Positions 1-10,550 of a stretch of 64,000 nucleotides of DNA are shown piece after piece. A program made the translations under genes and the position numbers. The first letter of the stretch is position 1, and every line of letters starts with the position of its first letter. Location of the stretch: the NCBI GenBank assembly GCA_000583135.1, contig JFBG01000019.1:1-64000 (forward strand). The letters are read 5' to 3'. A model generated the notes under the pieces. It had not been told where the DNA came from. It worked only from the letters and a program-made list of their open reading frames with translations, and searched no databases. This DNA comes from Thioalkalivibrio sp. HK1. GTDB taxonomy: Bacteria; Pseudomonadota; Gammaproteobacteria; HK1.

Positions 1-1
1 C

Positions 2-715
2 ATGTCGAGCCCGCCTGCACCTTTTGCGCCCTCATCACCCGCCCCGAGCCTCGCTCGCAGCGCATTGGGCGTTCCCGGCTCATCGCCCTCGATGCGAGGC
101 GCTTACTCGTGGCTTGTCCTGTTCGCCCTTCCACTCATCGCCTTGCCGATCTTGGCCTCCCGTTTCGCCAATCCGGAGATCGAACTTGCGGATGCTCTCT
201 ATCGCACCGGATCGCTCGTCTTCGGGGGCGGTCATGTGGTATTGCCTTTATTGCAATCGGAGGTGGTGGCCACCGGCAAGGTGGATCACGATACCTTCCT
301 TGCAGGCTATGGCTTGGTGCAGGCGCTCCCGGGTCCGCTTTTTTCCTTCGCCGCCTTCCTCGGGGCCAGCGTCGATGGTCTGGAGGGGCGCCCCGTCGGC
401 GCCCTGATCGCCTTGGTCGCGATCTTCGCTCCCTCTTTTTCGCTGCTCTTCGGGGTACTGCCGTCTTGGGAGCGGCTGCGGGAAAAGCGCAAGGTTCGCG
501 CGGCCTTGGCCGGGGTGAACGCCGCCGTGGTCGGGCTGCTTCTTGCCGTTCTTTGCAATCCGATCATCATCGAGAGCGTTGGCGATCCGATGGATGGCTT
601 GGGCGTCCTTTTGGCCTTCGCCCTGTTATATTGGCGACGCTGGCCGCCGTGGTCGGTGGTCGGTCTTTTCGCTTCGGGAGGCGCGCTGCTTTCCCTGATG
701 CCCGTCGGCATATAG
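2..715 (+). CDS. chrA: Chromate transporter ChrA, C-terminal part (5' end outside window)
   Basis: Membrane protein of the CHR family, which exports chromate (or transports a related anion) across the inner membrane. Only the C-terminal half is present: after a Pro/Ser-rich linker come the family signature stretches SLVFGGGHVVLPLL and GYGLVQALPGPLFSFAAFLG, followed by several hydrophobic segments ending in LMPVGI. The reading frame is open at the window edge, so the apparent start at position 2 is probably internal and the N-terminal CHR half lies upstream. A hairpin follows the stop. Family assignment is confident; the substrate is inferred from the family only. Confidence 0.85.
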   Translation: MSSPPAPFAPSSPAPSLARSALGVPGSSPSMRGAYSWLVLFALPLIALPILASRFANPEIELADALYRTGSLVFGGGHVVLPLLQSEVVATGKVDHDTFLAGYGLVQALPGPLFSFAAFLGASVDGLEGRPVGALIALVAIFAPSFSLLFGVLPSWERLREKRKVRAALAGVNAAVVGLLLAVLCNPIIIESVGDPMDGLGVLLAFALLYWRRWPPWSVVGLFASGGALLSLMPVGI

Positions 716-751
716 TCGGCGTCTTTCGAAGGCCCGAAGCCTTCTCCCGAC

Positions 752-778
752 AAGCCCTCGAGCGAGAGGGCTTTCTTC
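752..778 (+). terminator. Hairpin after chrA
   Basis: Perfect 8-bp stem AAGCCCTC / GAGGGCTT with a 6-nt loop, followed by a short T-containing tail (TCTTC). It lies 37 bases after the chrA stop and just before the next start, so it probably ends the chrA transcript. The T tract is weak. Confidence 0.55.
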
Positions 779-786
779 GATAGCGA

Positions 787-1938
787 ATGGTCTTGATCAT
801 GCAATCTCGCCACGGACCCATCGCCCGCAAGGGCCGAGGAGCGCTCAGCAATGCCGCGGGGCGTTTCGAGCGCTACACGCGAGAGGATTTCGATGACGGG
901 TGGAGCGAACCGTCGCCGAGCGATCCGATCGACGGTGCGAATGACGGTGCGAATCACGAGCCGAGCGAGGATCCGAGCGAACCCCCGCGGTTGCGCACCA
1001 CCTTGACCCCGGATACGAGTCGCACCGTCATCTCATGGAATCGTTCCCCCGATCTTCCCTTCGATCGCTCGATCAACCCCTATCGCGGATGCGAGCATGG
1101 CTGCATCTACTGCTATGCCCGTCCGAGTCATGCGTGGCTCGGGTTTTCCCCGGGGGTCGATTTCGAAAGCCGTCTCGTATTCAAACCGGACGCCGCCTCG
1201 ACGTTGCGCGCCGAGCTCGCCAAGCCCGGCTATCGATGCGCCCCGATCGCGCTCGGCACCAATACCGATCCCTACCAGCCGGTCGAGCGCGAACTCGGCA
1301 TCACCCGCTCGATCCTCGAAGTCCTTGCCGAATGCGGCCATCCATTGACCATCGTCACCAAATCCTCGGGGGTGGAGCGCGATAGAGATCTGCTGGCCGA
1401 GATGGCCAAGGCCGGGCGCTGCATGGTCGCTTTGAGCATCACCACCTTGGATCGTTCGCTCGCCCGAAGGATGGAGCCCCGGGCATCCTCGCCCCATCGT
1501 CGCATGGAGACGGTGCGTCATCTAAGCGATGCGGGGATCCCGGTCGGGGTCTTCGCCGCGCCGATGATCCCCTTCATCAACGATGCCGAACTCGAGGAGA
1601 TCTTGGAGCGAGGCCGCGCCGCGGGGGCGATCGGCGCAAGTTATACGATGCTGCGTCTGCCGATGGAAATCGCGGATCTCTTTCGCGAATGGCTGGCCGA
1701 GCACTATCCGGATCGGGCGCAACGGGTCATGGAGCGGGTGCGCGATACCCGGGGCGGAAAGGATTACGATTCGACATTCTTCGATCGGATGCGAGGCAGC
1801 GGACCGGTGGCGGAGTTGCTCGCGCGCCGCTTCAAGTTGGCGGTCAAGCGTTTGGGCTTCCCCGGATTCCCCGTTCTGGATCGATCCGGATTCGTGCCGC
1901 CTCGCCCGCCCGACGATCAACTGAGCCTGTTTTGTTGA
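787..1938 (+). CDS. PA0069/Rv2578c-type radical SAM protein
   Basis: A 383-residue protein with the radical SAM cluster motif CEHGCIYCYA near residue 105, preceded by a family-typical INPYRGCEHG context and followed by FESRLVFK and GTNTDPYQP. These match the uncharacterised radical SAM family known as PA0069 or Rv2578c-like, related to spore photoproduct lyase-type enzymes. It should bind a 4Fe-4S cluster and S-adenosylmethionine; its substrate is not known. The N-terminal 75 residues are charged and low in complexity. A second possible start lies at 799. It follows the chrA terminator and is probably transcribed separately. Confidence 0.85.
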   Translation: MVLIMQSRHGPIARKGRGALSNAAGRFERYTREDFDDGWSEPSPSDPIDGANDGANHEPSEDPSEPPRLRTTLTPDTSRTVISWNRSPDLPFDRSINPYRGCEHGCIYCYARPSHAWLGFSPGVDFESRLVFKPDAASTLRAELAKPGYRCAPIALGTNTDPYQPVERELGITRSILEVLAECGHPLTIVTKSSGVERDRDLLAEMAKAGRCMVALSITTLDRSLARRMEPRASSPHRRMETVRHLSDAGIPVGVFAAPMIPFINDAELEEILERGRAAGAIGASYTMLRLPMEIADLFREWLAEHYPDRAQRVMERVRDTRGGKDYDSTFFDRMRGSGPVAELLARRFKLAVKRLGFPGFPVLDRSGFVPPRPPDDQLSLFC

Positions 1939-2177
1939 TAACCATTGACAAGACGATGGAAGCGGGAATCGCGCATCGATTTCGCCCATCGATGCGAAAG
2001 GATCCCAAGTGCAAAACCGAGCCGAGGAGCGCCTTCGCCTCTCGGCGGCGATCGACGAGGGCTCGCCGTCTCCAAGAATCGAATATCGGTGGATCTCGCT
2101 TTCCGATATCGATCGACTCTTGTCGAACGACCCTCGCCAATCGCTAATCGACCTCTTATGAGAATCAAAGGAGAATC

Positions 2178-3686
2178 ATGATGAGAGCGCCGAATATTCT
2201 GATATTGATGGTGGATCAGCTCAGCGGGACATTCTTCCCCGATGGCCCGGCGCCGTGGCTGCATTGTCCGAATATACGGGCGCTGGCCGATCGCTCGGTG
2301 CGCTTTGCCAATGCCTATACCGCCAGCCCCCTTTGCGCACCGTCTCGGGCCTCGTTCATGACCGGGATGCTGCCTTCGAAGAATCGGGTCTATGACAACG
2401 CCGCGGAGTTCGCCTGCGAAATTCCGACCTTCGCGCATCGCCTTCGGCGGGCGGGATATCACACCTGTCTGGCGGGCAAGATGCACTTCGTCGGCGCCGA
2501 GCAGTTGCATGGATTCGAGGAGCGATTGACCCCCGATATCTATCCGGTGGATTTCGGTTGGACGCCGGATTATCGAAATCCGGGCGAACGGGTCGATGGC
2601 TGGTATCACAATCTGGGATCCGTGGGGCAAGCCGGGGTGGCGCAGATCACCACTCAGCTCGAATACGATGACGAGGTCTCGTGGAAAGCGCAGCGAAAAC
2701 TCTATGATTTGGCCCGGGATCGAGATGCCTCCCCGTGGTGCTTGACGGTCAGCTTCACCCACCCCCACGATCCCTATGTCGCGCGCCCGGAATTTTGGGA
2801 TCTCTACGCCGACGGCCAATATCCGATGCCCCAGGTCAAGGCCATCGACTATCAGGATCAGGATGCGCATTCGAAGCGACTCCTCGATGCCGTCGATTGG
2901 CGCTCGTACACCGTCGACGAGGAGATGGTGGCCCGCGCCCGCCGCGCCTACTTCGCCAATATCTCCTATTTGGACGAGAACATCGGAACGATTCTGCGAA
3001 TACTGCGCGACACCGGGCAGGAGGCGAATATCGTCTTCGTTGCGGATCACGGCGATATGCTCGGCGAGCGGGGATTGTGGTTCAAGATGTCGTTTTACGA
3101 GGGATCCGCTCGGGTGCCGTTGATGATCGCCGCTTCGGATTTTTCACCGAGATGCATATCGACCCCGGTTTCGATGGTCGATATCCCCTTGACCTTGAGC
3201 GATCTTGCGGGGATATCGAAAGACGAATCGGTATCCGGAGTGGTCGGCGAAAGCCTGCTGCCGCTGATCGAGGGCGGCGAGCGCACGACTCCGGTGCTGA
3301 TGGAATATGCCGCCGAGGGCTCGTATGCCCCGATGGTCGGCATTCGAAAAGATCGTTGGAAATACAACCGATGCTCGCTCGACCCCGATCAACTCTTCGA
3401 TCTGGAGTCCGATCCTTGCGAGATGGACAATCTGGCCAAGGGCGATTCGCCTCCACCGGAACTTGCACATTTCCAAGCGATGGCGAAGGAATATTGGGAT
3501 TTGGATCGTTTCGATCGGGAGGTGCGCGAAAGCCAGCGCCGACGGCATATCGTCTACGAAGCGCTAAGGAAGGGTAAATACCATCCTTGGATCTATCGCT
3601 CGTCGGACGATGGTTCCGGGCGCTTCGTCGACAGTCATCTCGATCTCAATGCCTTGGAAGAGGAGCGGCGCTTCCCGAGGGCGTGA
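2178..3686 (+). CDS. betC: Choline-sulfatase
   Basis: A 502-residue type I sulfatase. The N-terminus NILILMVDQLSG carries the first metal-binding aspartates, and CAPSRASFMTG near residue 55 is the signature whose cysteine becomes formylglycine. GKMHFVG and FVADHGDMLGERGLW are further sulfatase active-site blocks, and the C-terminal region (DLESDPCEMDNLA, DLDRFDREVRESQRRR) is typical of BetC. The enzyme releases sulfate from choline-O-sulfate, giving choline for osmoprotection and free sulfate. No signal peptide is seen, consistent with a cytosolic enzyme. The Shine-Dalgarno sequence AAAGGAGA sits just before two adjacent ATG codons. No choline transporter or betAB gene lies alongside, which is unusual. 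Confidence 0.88.
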   Translation: MMRAPNILILMVDQLSGTFFPDGPAPWLHCPNIRALADRSVRFANAYTASPLCAPSRASFMTGMLPSKNRVYDNAAEFACEIPTFAHRLRRAGYHTCLAGKMHFVGAEQLHGFEERLTPDIYPVDFGWTPDYRNPGERVDGWYHNLGSVGQAGVAQITTQLEYDDEVSWKAQRKLYDLARDRDASPWCLTVSFTHPHDPYVARPEFWDLYADGQYPMPQVKAIDYQDQDAHSKRLLDAVDWRSYTVDEEMVARARRAYFANISYLDENIGTILRILRDTGQEANIVFVADHGDMLGERGLWFKMSFYEGSARVPLMIAASDFSPRCISTPVSMVDIPLTLSDLAGISKDESVSGVVGESLLPLIEGGERTTPVLMEYAAEGSYAPMVGIRKDRWKYNRCSLDPDQLFDLESDPCEMDNLAKGDSPPPELAHFQAMAKEYWDLDRFDREVRESQRRRHIVYEALRKGKYHPWIYRSSDDGSGRFVDSHLDLNALEEERRFPRA

Positions 3687-3765
3687 TTCGGAACGCATCG
3701 ACGATATCGATCCTTCGAATGGAGCGGCATCCGAATAGAGCGGGATCGAAAAAAAGGCATCGCAA

Positions 3766-3803
3766 AATCCGCACCGAGTCGAGCGACGGGCTCGGTGCGG
3801 ATT
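3766..3803. terminator. Strong hairpin between convergent betC and DUF3750 gene
   Basis: Perfect 13-bp stem (3766-3778 pairs with 3791-3803) and a 12-nt loop, about 80 bases after the betC stop. On the minus strand the stem is followed by a short T run (ATTTTG), so it may act in both directions between the two convergent genes. No strong T tract on the plus strand. Confidence 0.5.
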
Positions 3804-3971
3804 CGCGCGGTCGTCGGCGGCGCACGGTACGCTTTCACCGCTGGACTTCGGGCGGGTCGAAGATCGATCAGAAGGCTCGACGGCTCGACAAGAGGGCATC
3901 GATGCCCCCATGCTTCGAAGCGTCATCGAATCCCTATCGAATCCCTACCGAACTCCCATCCGACTTCGAAC

Positions 3972-4730
3972 TCAAACCCCGCTCGCTCCCGATCCGATCC
4001 TGCCGATCCCCGGCAGTTTGATCGCAGGCCGGATCGGATCGATGCCGAAAACCAGCCCCAAGATATTGATCTCCAAACCCTCCTCGATTCCCGCAATCCC
4101 CCCGAAGAGGCCGAAAAGAGAGAATTGCCAGCCCCTTCCGCCCGGGGGGCGGGCGAGCAATTTCCCCTCACCCAAATAATCCTTGCCGATGGCGGTCGAT
4201 GGGAGCTCGAGATCGAGCCCGCGCGTTCGACGCACGACGAAGGCGGTGAAGGTATTGCTATTGGGTCCGGGCCATGTTCGATAGTCATGGTCCCAAGGGT
4301 AATCGTCGACGGCTTGGATGATATCGGGGATGGCCTTAGCGGCCCGCTCCCCGCGCAACTCATGGAGCATGATCGGCGGTTGTCCGAACCATTTTCTATC
4401 CGGCAGATCCGGTCCGGAAACGACGACGCTTCGACCGTATCGCCCTCGCCAGCCGATCACATGATGGACGTCATAATGCAAGGCCCCTTCCGGCTTGGTG
4501 GCGATCCATGTATGCACCGCCAAGAGCCCTCGCCAGTTGAAGACCCGCGCCGCCCATACCTGCACGATCGCATCGTTCGTCTCGCTCGGATCGGGGACGA
4601 TGCCTGCGCTCGATCGATCCGCATTGCGCCAATCCTGCCCCAGTCGCACCGAGCTGCAAGAGGCGCTCAGCAAAGGCCCCAGCAAAATGATGCAAAACAG
4701 GGAAAGCGTTCGTCCGATGCCCTTCCTCAT
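3972..4730 (-). CDS. DUF3750 family lipoprotein-like protein
   Basis: A 252-residue protein starting with a basic residue pair, a hydrophobic stretch and LLSASC, which resembles a lipobox with Cys25 as the lipidated residue, so it is probably anchored in a membrane facing the periplasm. The body contains WAARVFNWRGLLAVHTWIA and WPGPNSNTFTAF, blocks typical of the DUF3750 family (function unknown). C-terminal glycine-rich stretches such as GLFGGIAGIEEGLEINILGL may contact membrane. It is convergent with betC and upstream of the copper ATPase on the opposite side, with no obvious functional link. Confidence 0.7.
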   Translation of the reverse strand: MRKGIGRTLSLFCIILLGPLLSASCSSVRLGQDWRNADRSSAGIVPDPSETNDAIVQVWAARVFNWRGLLAVHTWIATKPEGALHYDVHHVIGWRGRYGRSVVVSGPDLPDRKWFGQPPIMLHELRGERAAKAIPDIIQAVDDYPWDHDYRTWPGPNSNTFTAFVVRRTRGLDLELPSTAIGKDYLGEGKLLARPPGGRGWQFSLFGLFGGIAGIEEGLEINILGLVFGIDPIRPAIKLPGIGRIGSGASGV

Positions 4731-4856
4731 CGTGGTTGAATCCTCATCGAATCCCGCGTCGAATGCCGCTTGAGTCCGTCAAGACGCCGAGCCCGATCCC
4801 GAGTGTTTTGCATGAACCATCGCCTCTCCTCCCACCTGAAAGCCTCTTGCCCTTTT

Positions 4857-7481
4857 TCAAAGCCTCGCTCGGCGCAGGCGCAGGGCGTTGGCGATCACCG
4901 AAAGGGAGCTTGCGCTCATGGCGATGCTTGCGATCATCGGTGAAAGCAGCAATCCGAAGAAGGGATAAAGCGCCCCGGCCGCGATCGGAATGCCGACGGC
5001 ATTGTAGGCAAAGGCGAAGAAAAGATTCTGTCGGATATGGCGCATGGTGAGTTCTGAGAGCGTATGGGCCTTGACAATCCCGCGAAGATTGCCCCGAATC
5101 AATGTGATATCCGCGCTCTTGATGGCGATATCCGCCCCGCTGCCCATCGCGATACCGACATCGGCGCGGGCCAAAGCGGGAGCGTCGTTGATGCCGTCTC
5201 CGGCCATGGCCACGAAACGCCCGCCCTCTTGTAAATCGCGGATCGCATCGTGCTTTTGCTGCGGGTCGAGCCCGGCATGCACGACCTGCGGACTCAAACC
5301 GAGTTGGGCGGCGACCGCAAGCGCGGTGGTTTCATGATCCCCGCTTAGCATCAGGATATGAAGTCCGGCTTCTTCCAAAGCCCGAAGGCTCTGCGCCGCA
5401 TCGGGCTTGATCGGATCCGCAACCGTCGCCAGCCCCGTCAATTTCCCGTCGACGGCGACCCAAAGGGCGGTTTCGCCGCGCGCTCGCAAGGCGTCGGCGC
5501 GGGCCTTCGCCTCATCGATGATCTCGATTTGCGCCTCTTTCATCATCGCCTCGTTTCCCACCTCGACGCGATGGCCGTCGACCTCGCCTTGCACGCCCCG
5601 GCCGGTGACGCTCTTGAAGCGGCTCAAATCCCCGACGGGAGCGGTTGCGAAGCGGTCGGCATCGGTCGCATCGGCGACATCGGCGGCGACATCGCCGGAG
5701 ATATCACTTCCTTTACGTTTTTCTCCCCCCGCTTTTTCTTCGATCTTGCGAACACCTCGTTCGATGGCCCCGGCGAGCGGATGTTCGCTCGCCCCCTCGA
5801 CCCGAGCCGCCAAAGCGAGCCACCGCTCCTTGGGCATCTCGCCCAAGGAGAGGGTGGTGCACAGCTCCGGCCGCCCCTCGGTCAAGGTGCCGGTCTTGTC
5901 GATGACCAAGGTATCGACCCCTTCCATGCGCTGCAAGGCCTCGGCGTTGCGCACTAGCACCCCATCGTTCGCTCCTCGCCCGATACCCGCCATCACGCAC
6001 ACCGGCGTTGCCAGCCCCAAGGCGCAAGGGCAGGCGATGATGAGCACCGAAACCATCGCCACCAAGGCATTGGCGAGGGTCGGGGGCGGACCGAACGATG
6101 CCCAAAGGATCGCCGCCGCCAACGCCACGGCACCCACGACGGGAACGAAAACGCCCGCAACCCGATCCGCCGTCGCCTGAATCGGCGCGCGAGAGCGCCC
6201 GGCAAGGGCGACCAAGGTCGCGATGCGCGCCACCAGAGTCTGCGAGCCCACCTTGAGCGCTCGCATCGTGAACCCGCCGGCCAAGTTGACGGTGCCTCCG
6301 GTGACGGCATCGCCCGAGGTGCGTTCCACCGGTATCGGCTCGCCGGTGATCATCGATTCGTCGATGCGGCTTTCGCCTTCGAGCACGATACCGTCCGTCG
6401 GCACCCGCTCGCCGGGGCGCACCCGCAATCGATCCCCGATGCGCACCCGATCCAAGTCCACCTCGTGCTCCTCGTCGTTATCGTCGATTCTTCTCGCCGT
6501 CGGCGGGGAGAGATCGAGTAGACCCCGCAGGGCGTGCGAGGTTCGCACCCTTGCTTTGAGTTCGAGCATTTGGCCCAAGATGGTCAAGGTGATGATCACC
6601 GCCGCGGCTTCGAAATAGAGGATGGGGGAGCCGTGGCTTTTGAAGGCATCCGGCATCAGATGAGGGAAGAGCAAGGCGATCATGCTGGCAAGCCAAGCGC
6701 TGCCGGTGCCCACGGCGATCAGGGTGAACATATTCAAGCGCCGGCGGATGATCGACCTGGCCCCGCGCACCAAAAAAGGCAGCCCGCATCCCAATACCAC
6801 CACGCTCGCGGGGATGGCTTGGAGCCAGCCGAACCAAAATGAGCCGAGCAGGGGACGGGCATCCAGATTGGGGATCATCTCGCTCATCGAGAGATAAAAG
6901 ACCGGTAGGGTCAATATCACCGCCGCGATCAATCGGCGCTTGAGGTCGACGAGCTCGGGATGAACGGCTTCGGTGGCAAGGGAGATCTGCGGTTCCAACG
7001 CCATACCGCATTCGGGACAGATCGAGGGCTCTTCGCTGCGTACCTCGGGATGGCAGGGACAAATGTATGCGACCTGCCCGCCCATCGAATCCAAGGCGGG
7101 ATCCGGGGCCATCGAGGAGCCGGCTTGTTCTTTTACGGCGCCGCTACCGAATCGCTCGGGGTTTTCCTCGAATCTCTGCCGACACTTATCCGCGCAGAAC
7201 CAATACCTCGCTCCGGCGTGGACCACGGTCTCCCCCGGCCGCATCCGATCCACTTGCGCATGGCAAACGGGGTCGATCTCGCTTGCATAAAGAGATGGAT
7301 CGGCGATGAATCGTTCCTTGCATCGGGATGCGCAAAATCCTATCACCCGGCCTTCATGGATATGGGTCCAAGAGGCGGTGGCGGGATCCGCCTTCATACC
7401 GCAGACCGGATCGTGCGTTGCCGAAGGCGTATTCGCATCCGATCCCGCCGATGCTTTCGAAAGACCTTCGCTCTGCGCCAT
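4857..7481 (-). CDS. copA: Copper-type P1B ATPase with two N-terminal YHS domains
   Basis: An 874-residue heavy-metal pump. The N-terminus lacks the usual HMA domain and instead has two YHS-type metal-binding domains (DPVCGM near residue 25 and DPVCH near residue 72), then a heavy-metal-binding segment with CPCHPE and [10 protein letters not shown]. The core has the membrane metal site CPCALG, the phosphorylation motif DKTGTLTEG, the TGE-type actuator loop ([10 protein letters not shown]) and the nucleotide-domain motif [11 protein letters not shown]. The CPC motif indicates monovalent copper (or silver) export. It lies 48 bases downstream of thrS on the same strand and might be read through from it. 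Confidence 0.9.
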   Translation of the reverse strand: MAQSEGLSKASAGSDANTPSATHDPVCGMKADPATASWTHIHEGRVIGFCASRCKERFIADPSLYASEIDPVCHAQVDRMRPGETVVHAGARYWFCADKCRQRFEENPERFGSGAVKEQAGSSMAPDPALDSMGGQVAYICPCHPEVRSEEPSICPECGMALEPQISLATEAVHPELVDLKRRLIAAVILTLPVFYLSMSEMIPNLDARPLLGSFWFGWLQAIPASVVVLGCGLPFLVRGARSIIRRRLNMFTLIAVGTGSAWLASMIALLFPHLMPDAFKSHGSPILYFEAAAVIITLTILGQMLELKARVRTSHALRGLLDLSPPTARRIDDNDEEHEVDLDRVRIGDRLRVRPGERVPTDGIVLEGESRIDESMITGEPIPVERTSGDAVTGGTVNLAGGFTMRALKVGSQTLVARIATLVALAGRSRAPIQATADRVAGVFVPVVGAVALAAAILWASFGPPPTLANALVAMVSVLIIACPCALGLATPVCVMAGIGRGANDGVLVRNAEALQRMEGVDTLVIDKTGTLTEGRPELCTTLSLGEMPKERWLALAARVEGASEHPLAGAIERGVRKIEEKAGGEKRKGSDISGDVAADVADATDADRFATAPVGDLSRFKSVTGRGVQGEVDGHRVEVGNEAMMKEAQIEIIDEAKARADALRARGETALWVAVDGKLTGLATVADPIKPDAAQSLRALEEAGLHILMLSGDHETTALAVAAQLGLSPQVVHAGLDPQQKHDAIRDLQEGGRFVAMAGDGINDAPALARADVGIAMGSGADIAIKSADITLIRGNLRGIVKAHTLSELTMRHIRQNLFFAFAYNAVGIPIAAGALYPFFGLLLSPMIASIAMSASSLSVIANALRLRRARL

Positions 7482-7529
7482 TTTTTTCTACCGATTCGCT
7501 CAAGGACGCGCCACCATCGGCGCAAGATC

Positions 7530-9452
7530 TCAAGGGTTCACGCGGCCGACGACCTCGGCGGCCAGAAGATCCACCGCCTCGTCGAGAGTGAGAACGCGCT
7601 GCTCCTTGCTACCCAATCGCCGCATCGATACCGTGCCCATATCGGCCTCTTGTTTGCCCAAGGCGAGGATCACCGGTGCCTTGGCCTTCGAATGCTCGCG
7701 AACTTTGTAGGAGATCTTCTCGTTGCGAAGATCGATCTCGGCGAGCAAGCCGCGGGCGCGGAAGGATGCCTGAACCTCCCTCGCCCAATCGTCGGCGGCG
7801 GAGGTGATGGTGCAGATCACCGCATGCTTGGGGGAGAGCCAAAGCGGAAGATGTCCGGCAAAATGCTCGATGAGGATCCCGGTGAAGCGTTCGATCGAGC
7901 CCAGCATCGCCCGATGCAACATCACCGGAGTGTGACGGGCTCCGTCCTCGCCGACATACGAGGCCCCCAAGCGCTGCGGCAGATTGAAATCCACCTGCAC
8001 GGTGCCGCATTGCCAATCGCGCCCGATGGCGTCTCGCAGCACGAATTCGAGTTTCGGCCCGTAGAAGGCGCCCTCCCCGGGGTTGTGGGTATAGCGAAGG
8101 CCGGTGGAGTCGATGGCGATGCGCAGCGCTTGCTCCGCCTTGTCCCAGATATCGTCCGTCCCGACTCTTAGCGGAGGGCGGTCCGCGAACTTGATGCGCA
8201 CATCCTCGAAACCGCAATCACGATAGACCGAGAGGATGAGGTCGCACATCGCGGTCGCCTCTTGCGTGATTTGCTCGTCGGTGCAAAAGACATGGGCGTC
8301 GTCTTGGGTGAAGGCGCGCACGCGCATCAGCCCGTGCAACGCCCCCGAGGGCTCGTAGCGGTGCACCTTGCCGAATTCGGCGATGCGAAGGGGAAGGCTG
8401 CGATGGCTCTTGACCGGGCCGTTCTTGAAAATCTGCACATGCCCCGGGCAGTTCATCGGCTTCAAAGCGAAAAGCCGTCCGTCCTCGGTCTGCGAGGTGA
8501 ACATATTCTCCCGAAAGGCCTCCCAGTGCCCGGATGCCTCCCATAGGCTGCGATCCATGATCTGCGGGGTATCCACCTCGACGTAGCCCGCTTCCTCCTG
8601 GCGTTCGCGAATATGACGGATCAGCCGCTGAAACAGGCGCTGGCCGCCGGGATGCCAAAAAACCGCACCCGGGGATTCCTCTTGGAAGTGGTAGAGATCC
8701 ATCTCCACCCCGAGTCGACGATGGTCGCGCCGCTGGGCTTCTTCGAGCATGTGAAGGTAGGCTTTGAGTTCCTTTTCGCTGGGCCAAGCGGTGCCGTAGA
8801 TGCGCTGCAGCATCTCGTTGTCGGAATTGCCGCGCCAGTAGGCTCCCGAAATGCGCAGCAGTTTGAAGGCCTTGCCGAGCTTGCCGGTCGATGGCAGGTG
8901 GGGGCCGCGGCAAAGATCGATCCAATCCCCTTGGCGGTAGAGAGAAACGACCTCGCCTTGGGGGATGCTGTCGATGATCTCGGCTTTGTATTCCTCCCCC
9001 CAGTCGCGAAAGAAGCGAATCGCCTCGTCTCGATCCCACTCCTCGCGGACGATGGTCTCGTTGCGATCGACGATCTCGCGCATGCGGGTCTCGATGCGCT
9101 CCAAATCCTCCGGCGTGAAGGGTTGCTCCCGCGCGAAATCATAATAAAAGCCGTTTTCGATCGCCGGGCCGATGGTTACTTGGGTTTCCGGATAGAGCTC
9201 CTTGACCGCCTCGGCGAGAACATGGGCGGCATCATGGCGCAAGAGCTCGAGCGCGTCTTCGCTTTCGCGGGTGATGATGGCGACATTCGCATCTTGTTCG
9301 ATAACACCGGCGAGATCGCGCAAGTCGCCGTCCACTTGGATGGCAAGGGCGGCTTTTGCGAGCCCGGAGCCGATATCGGCGGCGATTTCAGTGCCGCTCA
9401 CCGGGGCGTCGAATTGACGGACCGAGCCGTCGGGCAGCGTGATTCGGGGCAT
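7530..9452 (-). CDS. thrS: Threonyl-tRNA synthetase
   Basis: A full-length 640-residue class II synthetase. Order of domains: N-terminal TGS ([16 protein letters not shown]), editing domain with [16 protein letters not shown], catalytic core with the motif CPGHVQIF and motif 2 [19 protein letters not shown], and an anticodon-binding C-terminus. It charges tRNA-Thr with threonine in the cytosol. In many gammaproteobacteria thrS is followed by infC, rpmI and rplT; here it is followed instead by a copper ATPase, so this arrangement has been broken. No strong Shine-Dalgarno sequence is visible before the ATG. Confidence 0.95.
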   Translation of the reverse strand: MPRITLPDGSVRQFDAPVSGTEIAADIGSGLAKAALAIQVDGDLRDLAGVIEQDANVAIITRESEDALELLRHDAAHVLAEAVKELYPETQVTIGPAIENGFYYDFAREQPFTPEDLERIETRMREIVDRNETIVREEWDRDEAIRFFRDWGEEYKAEIIDSIPQGEVVSLYRQGDWIDLCRGPHLPSTGKLGKAFKLLRISGAYWRGNSDNEMLQRIYGTAWPSEKELKAYLHMLEEAQRRDHRRLGVEMDLYHFQEESPGAVFWHPGGQRLFQRLIRHIRERQEEAGYVEVDTPQIMDRSLWEASGHWEAFRENMFTSQTEDGRLFALKPMNCPGHVQIFKNGPVKSHRSLPLRIAEFGKVHRYEPSGALHGLMRVRAFTQDDAHVFCTDEQITQEATAMCDLILSVYRDCGFEDVRIKFADRPPLRVGTDDIWDKAEQALRIAIDSTGLRYTHNPGEGAFYGPKLEFVLRDAIGRDWQCGTVQVDFNLPQRLGASYVGEDGARHTPVMLHRAMLGSIERFTGILIEHFAGHLPLWLSPKHAVICTITSAADDWAREVQASFRARGLLAEIDLRNEKISYKVREHSKAKAPVILALGKQEADMGTVSMRRLGSKEQRVLTLDEAVDLLAAEVVGRVNP

Positions 9453-9872
9453 GGTGCGTTATTCCATCGATGGATGGGCGAATAAAAGAGGGATTCGGGT
9501 GGCCGGATAGGGCACCGGATCTTCGAGGCGAGCGATCGTCGATGCCTTTTTCAAGATCCTCGATGAGGCTATTCCTTTTTCAAGGCAGGCTGGATCTCGA
9601 TGCGATCGCAAGATAGCCAGCCAACGATCCCTTGATATCGTTGCCGGCGCCTCCAAGCCAAGGCATATCGAAATGCCGATCATGCGATTGTAATACCCTA
9701 AAAGCCGGGCAAGCCGGTGATTTTTCGAAGAGCCGTCGATCATCGAAGCCGAAAAAGGCCTTTTGCCAAACCCTGTCGCTTGGGTGAATCCTTGAATGAA
9801 ACGCAAACCCGAAAGCCGAAGCCAAGCGCATCGGGGCCTTTTTAGTGCCCGTACGAAGGCAATCATGTAAAG

Positions 9873-9887
9873 AGTGATCGCTCACTT
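9873..9887. promoter_or_regulatory. Operator-like palindrome, copy 1
   Basis: The 15-base sequence AGTGATCGCTCACTT is an inverted repeat with arms AGTGA/TCACT around TCGC. An identical 15-mer occurs at 10019-10033. The form resembles operators of TetR-family repressors, which is an inference; no TetR gene is in the window. Confidence 0.45.
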
Positions 9888-10016
9888 ATGGAATGATCGA
9901 CGATCATTGCCGCCGCTTCGAGCGTTCTTCGAATCCTCGTACGCAATATGGGTCCGCAAGGAGCCGAAGCCAATGGCAATTGGATCCTGTCAATATCGAT
10001 AAAGTGAAAAACAAAG

Positions 10017-10034
10017 AAAGTGATCGCTCACTTT
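10017..10034. promoter_or_regulatory. Operator-like palindrome, copy 2
   Basis: Perfect inverted repeat AAAGTGA / TCACTTT with a TCGC spacer, sharing 15 identical bases with the copy 146 bases upstream. It lies about 520 bases before the dmdA-like start. Two equal copies of a palindrome in non-coding DNA suggest a repressor-binding pair. Confidence 0.5.
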
Positions 10035-10550
10035 CAAAATCGTTTTCCGATCCACCCCGCCAATATTCTTGATATCCGCTTTGCCTCGCTTCGCTTTGAT
10101 AAGAATGCGGATGAAAAGACCGCTCGGGATCGCCTCGGGAACCAAGCGCACGATCTTCATCGGATGCGTAGGTAAAATCGGGCGCAAGCAATATCCAAGA
10201 ATCTCTCACACTCGAATCGATCATCCCAAACGAATCGAGGCGCTTGCGAGATTCACTCATCGGTGCAACTGACCATGCCGGTGCGAAACCCTCCTTGGCA
10301 GCGGGAGCCGGTATCAAACATCGCCAAGCCCCCGAAGGCGCCCAAGACTAAGAAGCGATAGAGGCTTGCCTGAGGAAAGCGGCAAGAGGGCTCATAATAG
10401 GCTTCGTGTGCGCCGATCCCGAAGGATAGCCCCCATCATCGAGCGTCGATGGTGTGGCGCGCATCGGCAAAGATCCCCTTCGCCGGCAGTCGATTCCGTC
10501 GTTGCATCGGCTTGCCCCTTCTCACCCAACGCCTCTTCGAAAAAAACACC

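Larger units (their letters stand above)
9453..10550. other. 1.1 kb stretch without a recognised gene, upstream of thrS and the dmdA-like gene
   Basis: Short open frames exist on the minus strand (9459-9866 and 9904-10317), but their translations show no recognisable motif or typical composition, so I do not call them. The stretch holds two copies of a palindromic operator-like sequence (listed separately) and presumably the promoters of thrS (leftward) and the dmdA-like gene (rightward). Possibly a decayed regulator gene lay here. Confidence 0.5.

Noticed and set aside
1917..3050. A 377-codon minus-strand frame opposite betC
   Set aside because: Fully antisense to the sulfatase, no motifs, Arg/His/Ile-rich composition typical of shadow frames.
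9459..10317. Two minus-strand frames of about 135 codons between thrS and the dmdA-like gene
   Set aside because: No family resemblance, no ribosome sites; the second overlaps a palindromic operator.
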